From: Geothrix sp. PMB-07
GTDB taxonomy: Bacteria > Acidobacteriota > Holophagae > Holophagales > Holophagaceae
Assembly: GCF_030758935.1 (NCBI RefSeq)
Contig: NZ_CP132333.1
Location: 930,992-994,991, forward strand
Direction of reading: 5' to 3'
Length of the DNA: 64,000 nt
Position numbers and translations under genes: made by a program. Every line of letters begins with the position of its first letter. Position 1 is the first letter of the stretch. The notes under the pieces are model-generated. The model had not been told where the DNA came from. It worked only from the letters and a program-made list of their open reading frames with translations, and made no database searches. This document shows, piece by piece, positions 38,151 through 46,761 of the stretch.

Positions 38151-40997
38151 ATGAATCTCCTACCCCATCGTCTCAGCCGGTTGACGGCCCTTATCGCTCT
38201 GGGAAGCGCCGTGCTCTGCGCTCAGGGAACTCAGACCGGAAACATCGCGGGCACCGTCAAGGAAACCGGCACGAACAAGCCCATTGCCGGAGCCCGCGTG
38301 GTGTTGACCACGCAGCAGGGCGACCGAGTGACCATCACGAACGCTCAGGGGGCTTTCCGGTTCGCGCTGCTGATACCCGGTCCCGTGACGGTGAAAGCCA
38401 CGGCCGATGGTTTCATCGGTGCTTCGCTGAATTCTCGTGTTCTCGTGGGCGACACGAACATCACCGATTTCCCGCTGAAACCGATCGGTGCGGCTCAAAC
38501 CACGGTGGTGGTGGTGGCCTCCGCCAACATCGTGGACAAGACCGACGCCAAGACGGGCCAAACGTTTGCACTGGAGAACATCAACGATCTGCCCATCCAG
38601 AACCGCACCGTCAACAACATTGCTTCGCTTGCGCCGGGGGTGAGCGCCGATGCCAACGGCCTGACCATTCGTGGCGCCCAGAGCACCCAGGTGCTCTACC
38701 TGGTGGACGGCGCTGATGTGGCCGATCCTGTCACAGGCGGATTCACCGCCCAGCTGAATGAGGACATGCTCTCAGATGTGCAGGTGCTCAGCGGCGGCAT
38801 CTCGGCGGAGTATGGCCGCTTCACGGGCGGCGTCGTGAATACGGTTACTCGGTCGGGCACCAACGAGTTCTCTGGGGTTCTCCGATTCAGCGTGCTCGAC
38901 CCTGCTTGGAATGCCTACAATCCGTTGGGGCGGGGCTTGTCTGGATCCACCACCTTCAAGGATGCGCACAGCGTCCAGCAGAACATCGTGATCGCCGGTC
39001 CCATCCTCAAGGACCGCCTTTTCTTTGTGGTCGGTTATCGGGCCCAGGCCCCCTTTGCGCGGCTCACGGCGAACCAGACCACGGCTGATCCCGTTTTCGG
39101 AGGCGGCCAGCAGTACTACCTGGCCCAGACCGATGATCGCAAGGACATCAAGCTGGACTGGCAGATCAACACAGATCATCGGGTGTTCTGGCAGTACAAC
39201 AAGACACAGATCGACCAGAGGGGACGAGACTACGGCTTCTTCCTGGGGGGCGGAAGCACCTCCCTGGCCACCCTCAGCAACCAGCCCAATACCTTCTCCT
39301 ACTACACGCTGGGGTACCAGGGGCAGCTCACCTCGAACATGCTGCTCACCGCGCATTACGGTTACAAGAAGGAAATCCTCGGCGGTCCCGGCGGTGGCGG
39401 ACAGGGTGGCAAGGCGCCGCTCATGTCGGACAATCAGACAGGCAATATTTTCGACAATGGATTCTTCGGAGCCGATGGCGACTCCCGTCCTATCCAGAAC
39501 GGCTCCATCAGCCTGCTGAACTACCTCACCGGAGCTGGGGAGCATGAACTGAAGGTGGGCATCGACTGGTACCAGTCAGCTCATGCGGCGGCCAATTCCC
39601 AGAGCCCCACCAACACGTTCATCTACTTCAACGGCTTCACCGTGGATCCTGCGGCGGGTGGAAGCACGGCCATTTCCAACCGCATATTTGACATCAACAG
39701 CCCCACCACCACCTGGCTTCAGGTGTGGGTCCCGGTATTTGGCGCCAAGACCAAGAACACGATTCAGGCCGCCTATGTGAACGACAAGTGGAAGCTCAAT
39801 GCCAACTGGAGCTTCAACGTGGGGCTGCGTGCGGACAATTTCAAATCCACCAATGACCTGGGAACCAACAATTTCAACCTCACCACGGTGACGCCGCGCC
39901 TCGCCGCCATCTGGGACTTCAAGGGGGATGGCGCCTGGATCGGGCAACTCTCCTATGGGGAATACGCAGGCCAGGTGCTGCAAGGCTCCACAGATGGCTC
40001 CTCCGTGGTGGGCAACCCCGCCGAGTACGACTATGTCTATCTGGGCGGCGATCCGCTTCAACGATCGAGTTTCTCTGCCACGCCCTTCAAGGTGGTGGAT
40101 CCCAACCGTTACCGAGGCTCCTTCTCCATCGACCCGAACCTCAAGATGCCCACCATGCAGGAGGTGTCGATCAGCCTCAAGCATGCGGATGCACAGAACG
40201 GCATCTGGAGCCTGGCTTACAGCCGCCGTCGCTGGAAGAACTTCGTTGATGACGCAGTCGATCTCCAGACCCACCCTGTGGATGCCGCCGATCTCATCAA
40301 GACCGCGATCAGGAATGACCACACCCTTTGGCGCACCTACCAGAGCCTGGAGCTGCAGTTCCAGCAGCAGATCACGGAGGCCTTCAACTGGGGCGGCAGC
40401 GTCACTCTAAGTGAGCTGCGCGGCAACTATGAAGGCGGCCAGGTGGGAACCACCGAGCAGCTGAACAATTTCGGTCCCTTGGCTGGAACCCCTGGGGCTT
40501 CGCCGGATGCGCTTTCCCGGGCCCAGCTGGGACCTGATGGCTACCTCATCGCCGATGTGCCCGTTCGGGCCCGCATCACCGCCAACTATCTGGTGCACTT
40601 GGGAACCGGCAAACTGAACCTTGGCGCCATCTTCGCCTACACTTCCGGTGCGCCCTACAACAAGAGTGTTCCGACGGCCCCCGTTCCGGCTTCGCTTGCG
40701 GTGTTTGGCAGCACCTACACCGAATACTTTGCGCCGCGGGGGGCCTTCCGCTTCCCGGACACCTATCGCATGGACTTGCAGGTGGCGTACGAAGTGCCTG
40801 TGTGGAGGAAGGCCGCCTTCTTCACTCAGCTGAACCTCATCAATTTCCCGAACCACCAGCAGCAGCAGACCTGGAACACCACGGCCTCGGTGGTGGGCGG
40901 GGCCTGGAGGCCCGGCGCGAACTACGGGCTGGCCCGCACTTCCAACGACTACATTCCAGCCCGCACGGTCCAACTCTCGGCCGGCATCAAGTTCTAG
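38151..40997 (+). CDS. Oar-like TonB-dependent receptor with carboxypeptidase-regulatory-like domain
   Basis: This is a 948-residue outer-membrane receptor. The signal peptide ends near residue 24 (SAVLCAQG). A carboxypeptidase-regulatory-like beta-sandwich covers about residues 30-110 (GNIAGTVKETGTNKPIAGARV). The plug follows to about 240 (DLPIQNRTVNNIASLAPGV, LVDGADV, GGISAEYGRFTGGVVN), then a 22-strand-type barrel ending in SAGIKF with the C-terminal Phe. Receptors of this type are abundant in Acidobacteriota and Bacteroidota and import carbohydrates, peptides or other large ligands with TonB energy. No TonB or ExbBD gene lies in the window. The start has GGAG 6 bases upstream. A strong hairpin follows the stop. 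The peptidase genes earlier in the window make a peptide ligand possible but unproven. Confidence 0.92.
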   Translation: MNLLPHRLSRLTALIALGSAVLCAQGTQTGNIAGTVKETGTNKPIAGARVVLTTQQGDRVTITNAQGAFRFALLIPGPVTVKATADGFIGASLNSRVLVGDTNITDFPLKPIGAAQTTVVVVASANIVDKTDAKTGQTFALENINDLPIQNRTVNNIASLAPGVSADANGLTIRGAQSTQVLYLVDGADVADPVTGGFTAQLNEDMLSDVQVLSGGISAEYGRFTGGVVNTVTRSGTNEFSGVLRFSVLDPAWNAYNPLGRGLSGSTTFKDAHSVQQNIVIAGPILKDRLFFVVGYRAQAPFARLTANQTTADPVFGGGQQYYLAQTDDRKDIKLDWQINTDHRVFWQYNKTQIDQRGRDYGFFLGGGSTSLATLSNQPNTFSYYTLGYQGQLTSNMLLTAHYGYKKEILGGPGGGGQGGKAPLMSDNQTGNIFDNGFFGADGDSRPIQNGSISLLNYLTGAGEHELKVGIDWYQSAHAAANSQSPTNTFIYFNGFTVDPAAGGSTAISNRIFDINSPTTTWLQVWVPVFGAKTKNTIQAAYVNDKWKLNANWSFNVGLRADNFKSTNDLGTNNFNLTTVTPRLAAIWDFKGDGAWIGQLSYGEYAGQVLQGSTDGSSVVGNPAEYDYVYLGGDPLQRSSFSATPFKVVDPNRYRGSFSIDPNLKMPTMQEVSISLKHADAQNGIWSLAYSRRRWKNFVDDAVDLQTHPVDAADLIKTAIRNDHTLWRTYQSLELQFQQQITEAFNWGGSVTLSELRGNYEGGQVGTTEQLNNFGPLAGTPGASPDALSRAQLGPDGYLIADVPVRARITANYLVHLGTGKLNLGAIFAYTSGAPYNKSVPTAPVPASLAVFGSTYTEYFAPRGAFRFPDTYRMDLQVAYEVPVWRKAAFFTQLNLINFPNHQQQQTWNTTASVVGGAWRPGANYGLARTSNDYIPARTVQLSAGIKF

Positions 40998-41015
40998 TCA
41001 TTCCATTCCAGGGAT

Positions 41016-41053
41016 GGAGGGGCAGGGTGGCCCGAGTGGCACCCTGCCCCTCC
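41016..41053 (+). terminator. Strong hairpin after the TonB receptor gene
   Basis: A 14-bp perfect stem (GGAGGGGCAGGGTG and its complement) closes a 10-base loop 19 bases after the stop. No long T-run follows, only TTT a few bases later, so it may act as a factor-assisted terminator or mRNA-stabilising structure. Confidence 0.7.
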
Positions 41054-41239
41054 TCATGCGTTTCCAGGTGCACCCTGGTGAAAGCTGGCCGGATGACCGG
41101 CCATTTGACGTAGTGTGAAAACAATGAATAAATGATGCATAAACAAGGCTTGAATTGAAAACATGGGCCCCGGACTGACCGCCCGCGTGGAAAAATAGAC
41201 AACCGACGTCAGCTATGGGTGTCGGGTTGGGGAGGCACC

Positions 41240-42568
41240 TTGGGCGATCCACTGTTCTGGCACCGGCTGCAATTCGGCTTCACGGCTACGTATCACTACC
41301 TGTTCCCCCAGCTCACCATGGGCTTGGCCTTCATCATCGTGGTGTTGAAGGCCTTGGGCCTGAAGACGGGGGAGGCCCGCTACAACGACGCGGCCCGGTT
41401 CTGGATCCGCATCTTCGGCATCAACTTCGCCGTGGGCGTGGTGACGGGCATTCCCCTGGAGTTCCAGTTCGGCACCAACTGGGCGCGCTTCTCGCGGCTT
41501 TCCGGCGGCATCATCGGCCAAACGCTGGGCATGGAGGGCATGTTCGCCTTCTTCCTGGAGAGCAGCTTCCTGGGCCTGCTGATCTGGGGCGAGAAGAAGC
41601 TGTCGCCCAAGGGGCACTTCGGCGCCGCGGTGGCGCTGTGGCTGGGCAGCTGGCTGTCAGGCTTCTTCATCGTGGCCACCAATGCCTTCATGCAGCATCC
41701 CGTGGGCTACACCCTCATGGCCGATGGCACCCTGCAGCTGCAGAGCTTCTCGGCCTTCCTGATGAACCCCTGGGCCCATGTGCAGTACGCCCACACGATG
41801 ATCGCCTCCGTGGTGACCGGCTCCTTCGTGGTGGCGGCCATCGGTGCGTATTGGACGCTCAAGGGCATCCACCAGGAACAGGCGAAACTGAACCTGCGGG
41901 TGGGCACGATCCTGGGCCTCATCTTCAGTGTGCTCGTCGCCTTCCCCACGGGCGACCTGCAGGGTAAGCAGGTGGCCAAGCACCAGCCCGTCACGCTGGC
42001 GGCCATGGAGGGCCGCTTCGAGAGCGGGCCCAAAGCCAGCCTCACCCTCATCGGCCAGCCCGATGTGGCGCAGCGGAAGATTGAGAACCCCGTGAAGGTT
42101 CCGGCGGTGCTGAGCTTCATCGCCTATGGCACCTTCTCCAGCAATGTGAAGGGCCTGCTCGAATTCCCCGAGGACCAGTGGCCTCAGAACATCGAGCTGC
42201 TCTACTACAGCTTCCACATCATGGCCGGCCTGGGCACGCTGATGATCGCGCTGATGGCTCTGGCGGCGCTGCTGCTTTGGAAAGGGAAGCTGGATGGCAA
42301 CCGGCCCGTGCTCTGGGCGCTGATGCTGGCCTTCCCCTTCCCCTACATCGCCACCACGGCGGGTTGGGCCGTGGCCGAATTTGGTCGCCAGCCCTGGCTC
42401 ATCTATGGCGTGCTGCGCACGGTACACGGCGCCTCGCCTACGGTGCATGCGGGCCACACGGCCTTCACCACCCTGGGCTTCGCCGGCATCTTCGTGGTGC
42501 TGAGCGCCCTGTGGCTCTTCCTCATCGGCCGTGAGATCGCCCACGGCCCCGCTTCCCACCAAGCCTAG
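41240..42568 (+). CDS. cydA: Cytochrome bd ubiquinol/menaquinol oxidase subunit I
   Basis: This 442-residue integral membrane subunit carries the haems and quinol site of the bd-type oxygen reductase. With TTG 41240 as start, His19 (ATYHYLFP) falls exactly at the haem b595 ligand position of the E. coli protein, and His185 (QYAHTMIA) matches the b558 ligand. The conserved AEFGRQPWLIYG segment is present. GGGGAGG lies 4 bases before the TTG, whereas the in-frame GTG at 41219 has no ribosome-binding site. The periplasmic Q-loop is short, as in the CIO-type enzymes. The complex reduces oxygen without pumping protons and gives high oxygen affinity or cyanide/sulfide resistance. cydB follows after 9 bases. 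Confidence 0.95.
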   Translation: MGDPLFWHRLQFGFTATYHYLFPQLTMGLAFIIVVLKALGLKTGEARYNDAARFWIRIFGINFAVGVVTGIPLEFQFGTNWARFSRLSGGIIGQTLGMEGMFAFFLESSFLGLLIWGEKKLSPKGHFGAAVALWLGSWLSGFFIVATNAFMQHPVGYTLMADGTLQLQSFSAFLMNPWAHVQYAHTMIASVVTGSFVVAAIGAYWTLKGIHQEQAKLNLRVGTILGLIFSVLVAFPTGDLQGKQVAKHQPVTLAAMEGRFESGPKASLTLIGQPDVAQRKIENPVKVPAVLSFIAYGTFSSNVKGLLEFPEDQWPQNIELLYYSFHIMAGLGTLMIALMALAALLLWKGKLDGNRPVLWALMLAFPFPYIATTAGWAVAEFGRQPWLIYGVLRTVHGASPTVHAGHTAFTTLGFAGIFVVLSALWLFLIGREIAHGPASHQA

Positions 42569-42577
42569 GAGATCGCC

Positions 42578-43624
42578 ATGGAAATGCTTTGGTTCTGGCT
42601 GGTCTCCGTGATGGTCGCCATCTACGTGGTCATGGATGGCTTTGATTTCGGTGCGGGCATCCTGCACCTCTTTGTGGCGAAGACCAACGAGGAGCGGCGC
42701 GAAGTGCTGGGGGCCATCGGCCCCTTCTGGGATGGCAACGAGGTGTGGCTGCTGGCGGGCGGCGGCTCCCTGTTCCTGGCCTTCCCCAAGGTGCTGGCCT
42801 CGGGTTTCTCCGGGTTCTACCTGGCCATGTGGCTGGTGGTCTGGTGCCTGATGCTGCGGGGCATCTCCATCGAATTCCGTTCCCACGTGGAAGACAGCCT
42901 CTGGCGCGCCTTCTGGGATGGCACCTTCGCCGTGTCCAGCATCCTGCTGCCGGTGCTGTTGGGCGCGGCCCTGGGCAACGTGCTGCGGGGCGTGCCGCTG
43001 GACGCCAGCGGCTACTTCGGCATGGCTCTCTGGACGAATTTCCGCATGGGCGCCCAGCCCGGCATCCTCGATTGGTACACGCTGCTGGTGGGCGTGCTGG
43101 TGCTGGCCACGGTGGCGGGCCACGGCGCACTGTTTCTTACCTGGAAAACGGAGGGGGCCGTGCATGAACGCTCCCGGAAGCTGGCCGGGCCACTGTGGCT
43201 CGCGGTGCTGGTGCTGTGGGTGCTGGCCACCGCCGCCACCTCCACCGTCAACGCTGGCCTCTTTGTGAACTGGCAGAAGGCGCCCCTGGCCTGGCTGGCC
43301 ACAGCCATCTTTGTCGGTGGGCTGGGCGTGGTGTTCTTTGGATTGCGCCGCGAGAAGCACCTGCTGGCCTTCCTCGGATCCGGCGCCTTCATCGTGGGCA
43401 TTCTGGCCGCCAGCGCCGCCTGCTCCTACCCCGTGATGCTGAAATCGACCCTCGACCCTGCCTACGACCTCACGGCGCTCAACGCCAGCGTGGGCCAGCA
43501 CGGCCTCCGCACGGGCCTGGTCTGGTGGTTCATCGGCTTCCCCCTGGCCATCGGCTACCTGACCTTCCTGTTCCGCTTCCACCGCGGCAAGGTGAAGGCG
43601 GCGGCGGAAGGCGAGGGCTACTGA
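42578..43624 (+). CDS. cydB: Cytochrome bd oxidase subunit II
   Basis: This is a 348-residue protein with about eight to nine transmembrane helices. The signature opening VVMDGFDFGAGIL and the WDGNEVWLLAGGGSLFLAFP and RGISIEFR stretches identify CydB. It supports haem assembly and stability of subunit I. AGGAG lies 8 bases before the ATG, and the gene is co-transcribed with cydA. No small cydX/cydY reading frame is visible in the short region after the stop, and no cydCD exporter is nearby. The next gene is convergent. Confidence 0.95.
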   Translation: MEMLWFWLVSVMVAIYVVMDGFDFGAGILHLFVAKTNEERREVLGAIGPFWDGNEVWLLAGGGSLFLAFPKVLASGFSGFYLAMWLVVWCLMLRGISIEFRSHVEDSLWRAFWDGTFAVSSILLPVLLGAALGNVLRGVPLDASGYFGMALWTNFRMGAQPGILDWYTLLVGVLVLATVAGHGALFLTWKTEGAVHERSRKLAGPLWLAVLVLWVLATAATSTVNAGLFVNWQKAPLAWLATAIFVGGLGVVFFGLRREKHLLAFLGSGAFIVGILAASAACSYPVMLKSTLDPAYDLTALNASVGQHGLRTGLVWWFIGFPLAIGYLTFLFRFHRGKVKAAAEGEGY

Positions 43625-43671
43625 GGCGGCCCCTTATACCAAGTTGCGTTCAATCCAATAAAAAGGACTTT

Positions 43672-43743
43672 CACGACCAAGGCACCAAGAACTACCTGAA
43701 TAGCGGCTCTGGTTTTTCTTGGTGTCTTGGCGCCTTGGTGGTG
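43672..43743. repeat. REP-like inverted repeat built from CCAAG units
   Basis: The left arm (43672-43691, CACGACCAAGGCACCAAGAA) is the complement of the right arm (43716-43743) except for one mismatch and an 8-base unit present only on the right. The right arm, read on the minus strand, has three consecutive 8-base units each containing CCAAG. The element lies between the convergent cydB and YdcF-type genes and could also act as a transcription terminator. Similar palindromic repeats are scattered in many large genomes. Confidence 0.65.
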
Positions 43744-43781
43744 CTCCTGATGGTTTGAACTCAAATCCGGATGGATGGTCC

Positions 43782-44435
43782 TCAGGCAGGCTTGGACATC
43801 AGATGTCCAGTGAAGCCCGCCTCCACCAGGGCTTGCCAGGATTCCAGCACCGCTTCCGGCAAGGCGTGAGGCGCCTGGAAGCCAAGGGCCGGGTAGGCCT
43901 GGATGCGCTGCACGTCGCCCACCATTTCTTCGATGAGCCCGAGGATGCCCACCACGTTGGAGGTCTCTTCAGGGAACCGGATTTCGGGAGCATCCACGCA
44001 GGCGGTGATCTCCTGCCACTGGATGGGAAGAGATAGGGCCACGCGGAGCATGGAGTTGGGCTTCGTGACGAAGGTCGCGCTCTGGAGGTTCGGAAGCAGG
44101 GCTCGAGTGAAGCGGAGGTTCTCGCCGAAGTTGGTGGCACGGTCCTCCACCAGGATGGCTTCGGGTGGGATGCCCTGTGCGAGGGCATGATCCCGGAAGA
44201 TGTGCGACTCGGGCCGGGACCAGAGGTGCCGGGTCCAGGTTCCCGTCTTGCCGGTGAAGACGATGCGGGGCGCCAGCCCTTGGTGGAACAGCGCGCAGGC
44301 GTGATCGGCCACGCGGAGGTCGTAGGAGCAGCACACGACGATGGCTTCACAGACCTGCCGTTGCCGACCCGAGGCAAGATACTCCCAAAGGCGGGTGGCG
44401 TGGGCGAGGGTCGCGGTTGCGCAGGGCTCAGGCAT
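43782..44435 (-). CDS. YdcF/SanA-family protein (DUF218)
   Basis: This is a 217-residue protein of the ElyC/SanA/YdcF family. Recognisable blocks are EAIVVCCSYDLRVADHACALF, GLAPRIVFTGKTG and ILVEDRATNFGENLRFT (the Glu/Asn block that closes the family's conserved cleft). E. coli YdcF binds S-adenosylmethionine, while ElyC and SanA affect envelope carbon flow and vancomycin resistance; no activity can be assigned here. It has no signal peptide or membrane helix, unlike ElyC and SanA, so it should be cytoplasmic like YdcF. Its ATG overlaps the cmk stop by 8 bases, indicating translational coupling. Confidence 0.85.
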   Translation of the reverse strand: MPEPCATATLAHATRLWEYLASGRQRQVCEAIVVCCSYDLRVADHACALFHQGLAPRIVFTGKTGTWTRHLWSRPESHIFRDHALAQGIPPEAILVEDRATNFGENLRFTRALLPNLQSATFVTKPNSMLRVALSLPIQWQEITACVDAPEIRFPEETSNVVGILGLIEEMVGDVQRIQAYPALGFQAPHALPEAVLESWQALVEAGFTGHLMSKPA

Positions 44436-45093
44436 GGGCGAGGTGCTTCGCCACGATCCAATCCACCACCTGATCCAGGCTCAGGTCGCTGGAATCCAGC
44501 TCGGTGGCGTCTTCGGCCTTGCGCAGCGGGGCCACGGCGCGGGTGCTGTCGGCGAGGTCACGGCGTTGGAGATCGGTCAACACCTCGTCGACATCCGCGG
44601 GCTGGCCCTTGGCCTCCAGCTCCAGGAAGCGGCGACGGGCCCGGGCCTCGGGGCTGGCGGTGAGGAAGACCTTGCAGCAGGCCTGGGTGAACACCACGGT
44701 GCCGATGTCGCGGCCATCCACCACCCAGCCACCGCTTGCACCGATGCGCCGCTGCTGCTCCACGAGCACCTCGCGCACTCGGGCATGGGCGCTGGCGGGC
44801 GACACCAGGCGGGTGACCTCCTGGCTGCGGATGGCTTCGCTGATGTCTTCACCGCCGAGGAACATGCGGCCCTGATCTTGAGCAAGGTCCAGCCTGGAAA
44901 GCAGGCCTTCCAGGGCGGGGGCATCGTCCAGGGAGATGCCGGCACGCTGGATGGCCAGGGCCACGGCGCGGTACATGGCGCCGGTATCCAGATACTGCCA
45001 TCCCAGGCGTGCCGCGACCCGCCGGGCGGTGGTGGATTTCCCCACACCCGACGGGCCGTCGATGGCGATCAGTGGAAGGGCGGACGCGGTCAT
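44428..45093 (-). CDS. cmk: Cytidylate kinase
   Basis: This 221-residue kinase phosphorylates CMP and dCMP with ATP. The P-loop is AIDGPSGVGKST near residue 15, followed by the family's YLDTGAMYRAVAL, then DGRDIGTVVF, which belongs to the CMP-binding site, and RRFLELEAKG in the lid region. Length is normal. ATG 45093 is chosen so that the protein begins just before the P-loop; an in-frame ATG at 45132 would overlap the cytochrome gene. The gene lies between the multihaem cytochrome (35-base gap) and the YdcF-type gene. The usual neighbour rpsA is not seen here. Confidence 0.94.
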   Translation of the reverse strand: MTASALPLIAIDGPSGVGKSTTARRVAARLGWQYLDTGAMYRAVALAIQRAGISLDDAPALEGLLSRLDLAQDQGRMFLGGEDISEAIRSQEVTRLVSPASAHARVREVLVEQQRRIGASGGWVVDGRDIGTVVFTQACCKVFLTASPEARARRRFLELEAKGQPADVDEVLTDLQRRDLADSTRAVAPLRKAEDATELDSSDLSLDQVVDWIVAKHLAHA

Positions 45094-45128
45094 GCCTTCA
45101 TTCTGGAGTGCCGCGCACCGCCATTCCA

Positions 45129-46580
45129 TCACTTCATGCCGAAGTCCTTGAGGATCTTCGGATCCTTCTCATCCTGGGCCAGGATGGTGTGGCAGGTATC
45201 GCAGTCGCCCTTGATGGTGCGGCCATCGGTGGCGGTGTGCATGCCGTCGTGGCAGCGGAAACAGCCCACGGCTTCCTCATGCCCGATGTTGTTGGGATGG
45301 GTGCCCCAGGTGATCTTCATTTCGGGGAAGACGTTGCGGAGGTAGATGGCCTTCACCACCTCACCGGCGGTGTCCACGGCCGCGCGCTTCTGCTTGTAGA
45401 TCTCGGGGTACGTGGTGCGGTAATACTCGGCCAGGTCCACGGGGATCTTGGCGGCGGCGGCCTTTTGATCGGTGTATTCCACCTTCAGCAGTTCCACGGC
45501 CTTCTTCTTGATGAAGGGCAGCTCGGCGCTCATGCGCTTGCTGGCCAGGGCCTTGTCTACGGCGCGATCCGGCAGCTGGAAGGCGTGGGTGGGGCGGTTG
45601 TGGCAGTCGATGCAATCCATGGCGCGGGTGCTGGCCTTGTCCAGCTTCTCCTTGGGCAGGGTCTTGTAGTCGTCTGACACATATTCGGTGAGCGTGCCGT
45701 TCTCCTCGCGGTAGGTGACCTTGGGGATCTCCTGGCGGCGGGGATCGGTGCTCACGTAGGTGATGCGGGACATGGCATCGAGATGTCGGCCATGAATGCC
45801 CGTGGTGCCATTGGGCGTGTGGCCGCCGATCTTCAGCAGCAGGATGCTGGTGGTGGCGGTGTTGGCTTCGTCATCCGCGAACTTGGTGCGCACGATGAGC
45901 TTGTCGTCGGAGAACTTCTGGGGCCAGTGGCACTGTTCGCAGGTTTCGCGGGCGGGGCGCAGGTGTTCGACGGGGCTGGGAATGGGGCGGGAGAAGGTGC
46001 CGAAGGCCACCGCGAAGAGCTGGCGGGTGCCCGAGAGCTTCGCGCGCACCAGGGCCGGAGCGCCATGGCCGATGTGACACTGGGCGCAGCCCACGCGGGA
46101 GTGGGGTGAATCCAGGAAGGCCGTGTACTCGGGGCTCATCACCGTGTGGCAGGTGAGGCCGCAGAACTGGTTGGAATCCATGTATTCCACGCCCTTGAGT
46201 CCGGCGGTGCCCAGGATGCTCACGTTGATGAAGGTGAGCACGCCCACCACGGTGAGCAGGCGCCGCACACCCGGTTGTTTGAAATCCACGGCCTGCAGGG
46301 GCAGGGTGGCTTCACCCGCGGCCTTGCGCTTGCGGCGCTCGCGCAGGATGCCGAAGGGGATGAGCACCAGGCCCACGAGGAACAGGGCAGGCAGGGCGAT
46401 GAACAGCAGGATGCCCGCGTAGGGATGGATCTGCCGGGGGCTGCTGAGTTCCATGAACCAGAACCAGATGAGCACGAAGGCGGAGCTGGTGGTCAGGGCC
46501 GTGCCCGCCAAGGTCATCCAGTTGTTGCCCATCTGGAAAGCCAGCCGGGTCAGATCCCTGACGCGTTCTCCCAAAGTCAT
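45129..46580 (-). CDS. Membrane-anchored multihaem c-type cytochrome, NapC/NirT-like (ImcH-like layout)
   Basis: This 483-residue protein has three N-terminal transmembrane helices (about residues 22-44, 54-78 and 105-128) and a large periplasmic domain. Haem motifs are seen at residue 140 (CGLTCH, with three residues between the cysteines), 165 (CAQCH), 214 (CEQCH), 323 (CIDCH), 440 (CFRCH) and 460 (CDTCH), giving six candidate haems. The VMSPEY and SPHSRVGC stretches are typical of NapC/NirT quinol dehydrogenases. Three helices followed by a NapC core and extra haems is the arrangement of ImcH, the quinol oxidase used for extracellular electron transfer in Geobacter. The start has GGAGG 6 bases upstream. 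It is the first gene of an operon with cmk. Confidence 0.88.
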   Translation of the reverse strand: MTLGERVRDLTRLAFQMGNNWMTLAGTALTTSSAFVLIWFWFMELSSPRQIHPYAGILLFIALPALFLVGLVLIPFGILRERRKRKAAGEATLPLQAVDFKQPGVRRLLTVVGVLTFINVSILGTAGLKGVEYMDSNQFCGLTCHTVMSPEYTAFLDSPHSRVGCAQCHIGHGAPALVRAKLSGTRQLFAVAFGTFSRPIPSPVEHLRPARETCEQCHWPQKFSDDKLIVRTKFADDEANTATTSILLLKIGGHTPNGTTGIHGRHLDAMSRITYVSTDPRRQEIPKVTYREENGTLTEYVSDDYKTLPKEKLDKASTRAMDCIDCHNRPTHAFQLPDRAVDKALASKRMSAELPFIKKKAVELLKVEYTDQKAAAAKIPVDLAEYYRTTYPEIYKQKRAAVDTAGEVVKAIYLRNVFPEMKITWGTHPNNIGHEEAVGCFRCHDGMHTATDGRTIKGDCDTCHTILAQDEKDPKILKDFGMK

Positions 46581-46761
46581 GAACCACCTCCAAAATTCGG
46601 GGCATACCAAAGGACATCCGAGTGTGAAATGCCTTTGATTACCCTAATTTCCACCCCTGAGTTCCGCAAGACGGCGAAGGGTCACAAGAGCTACTAACTG
46701 CTTTGATATCAATCGACGACACTCCGGGTTGTGACAGATGTCCTGACCGAGATTGGGCCCT

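Noticed and set aside
41105-41134. TTGACG followed by an AT-rich stretch as a cydAB promoter
   Set aside because: No acceptable -10 hexamer lies at normal spacing, and no clear FNR or ArcA-type site was seen, so I did not annotate it.
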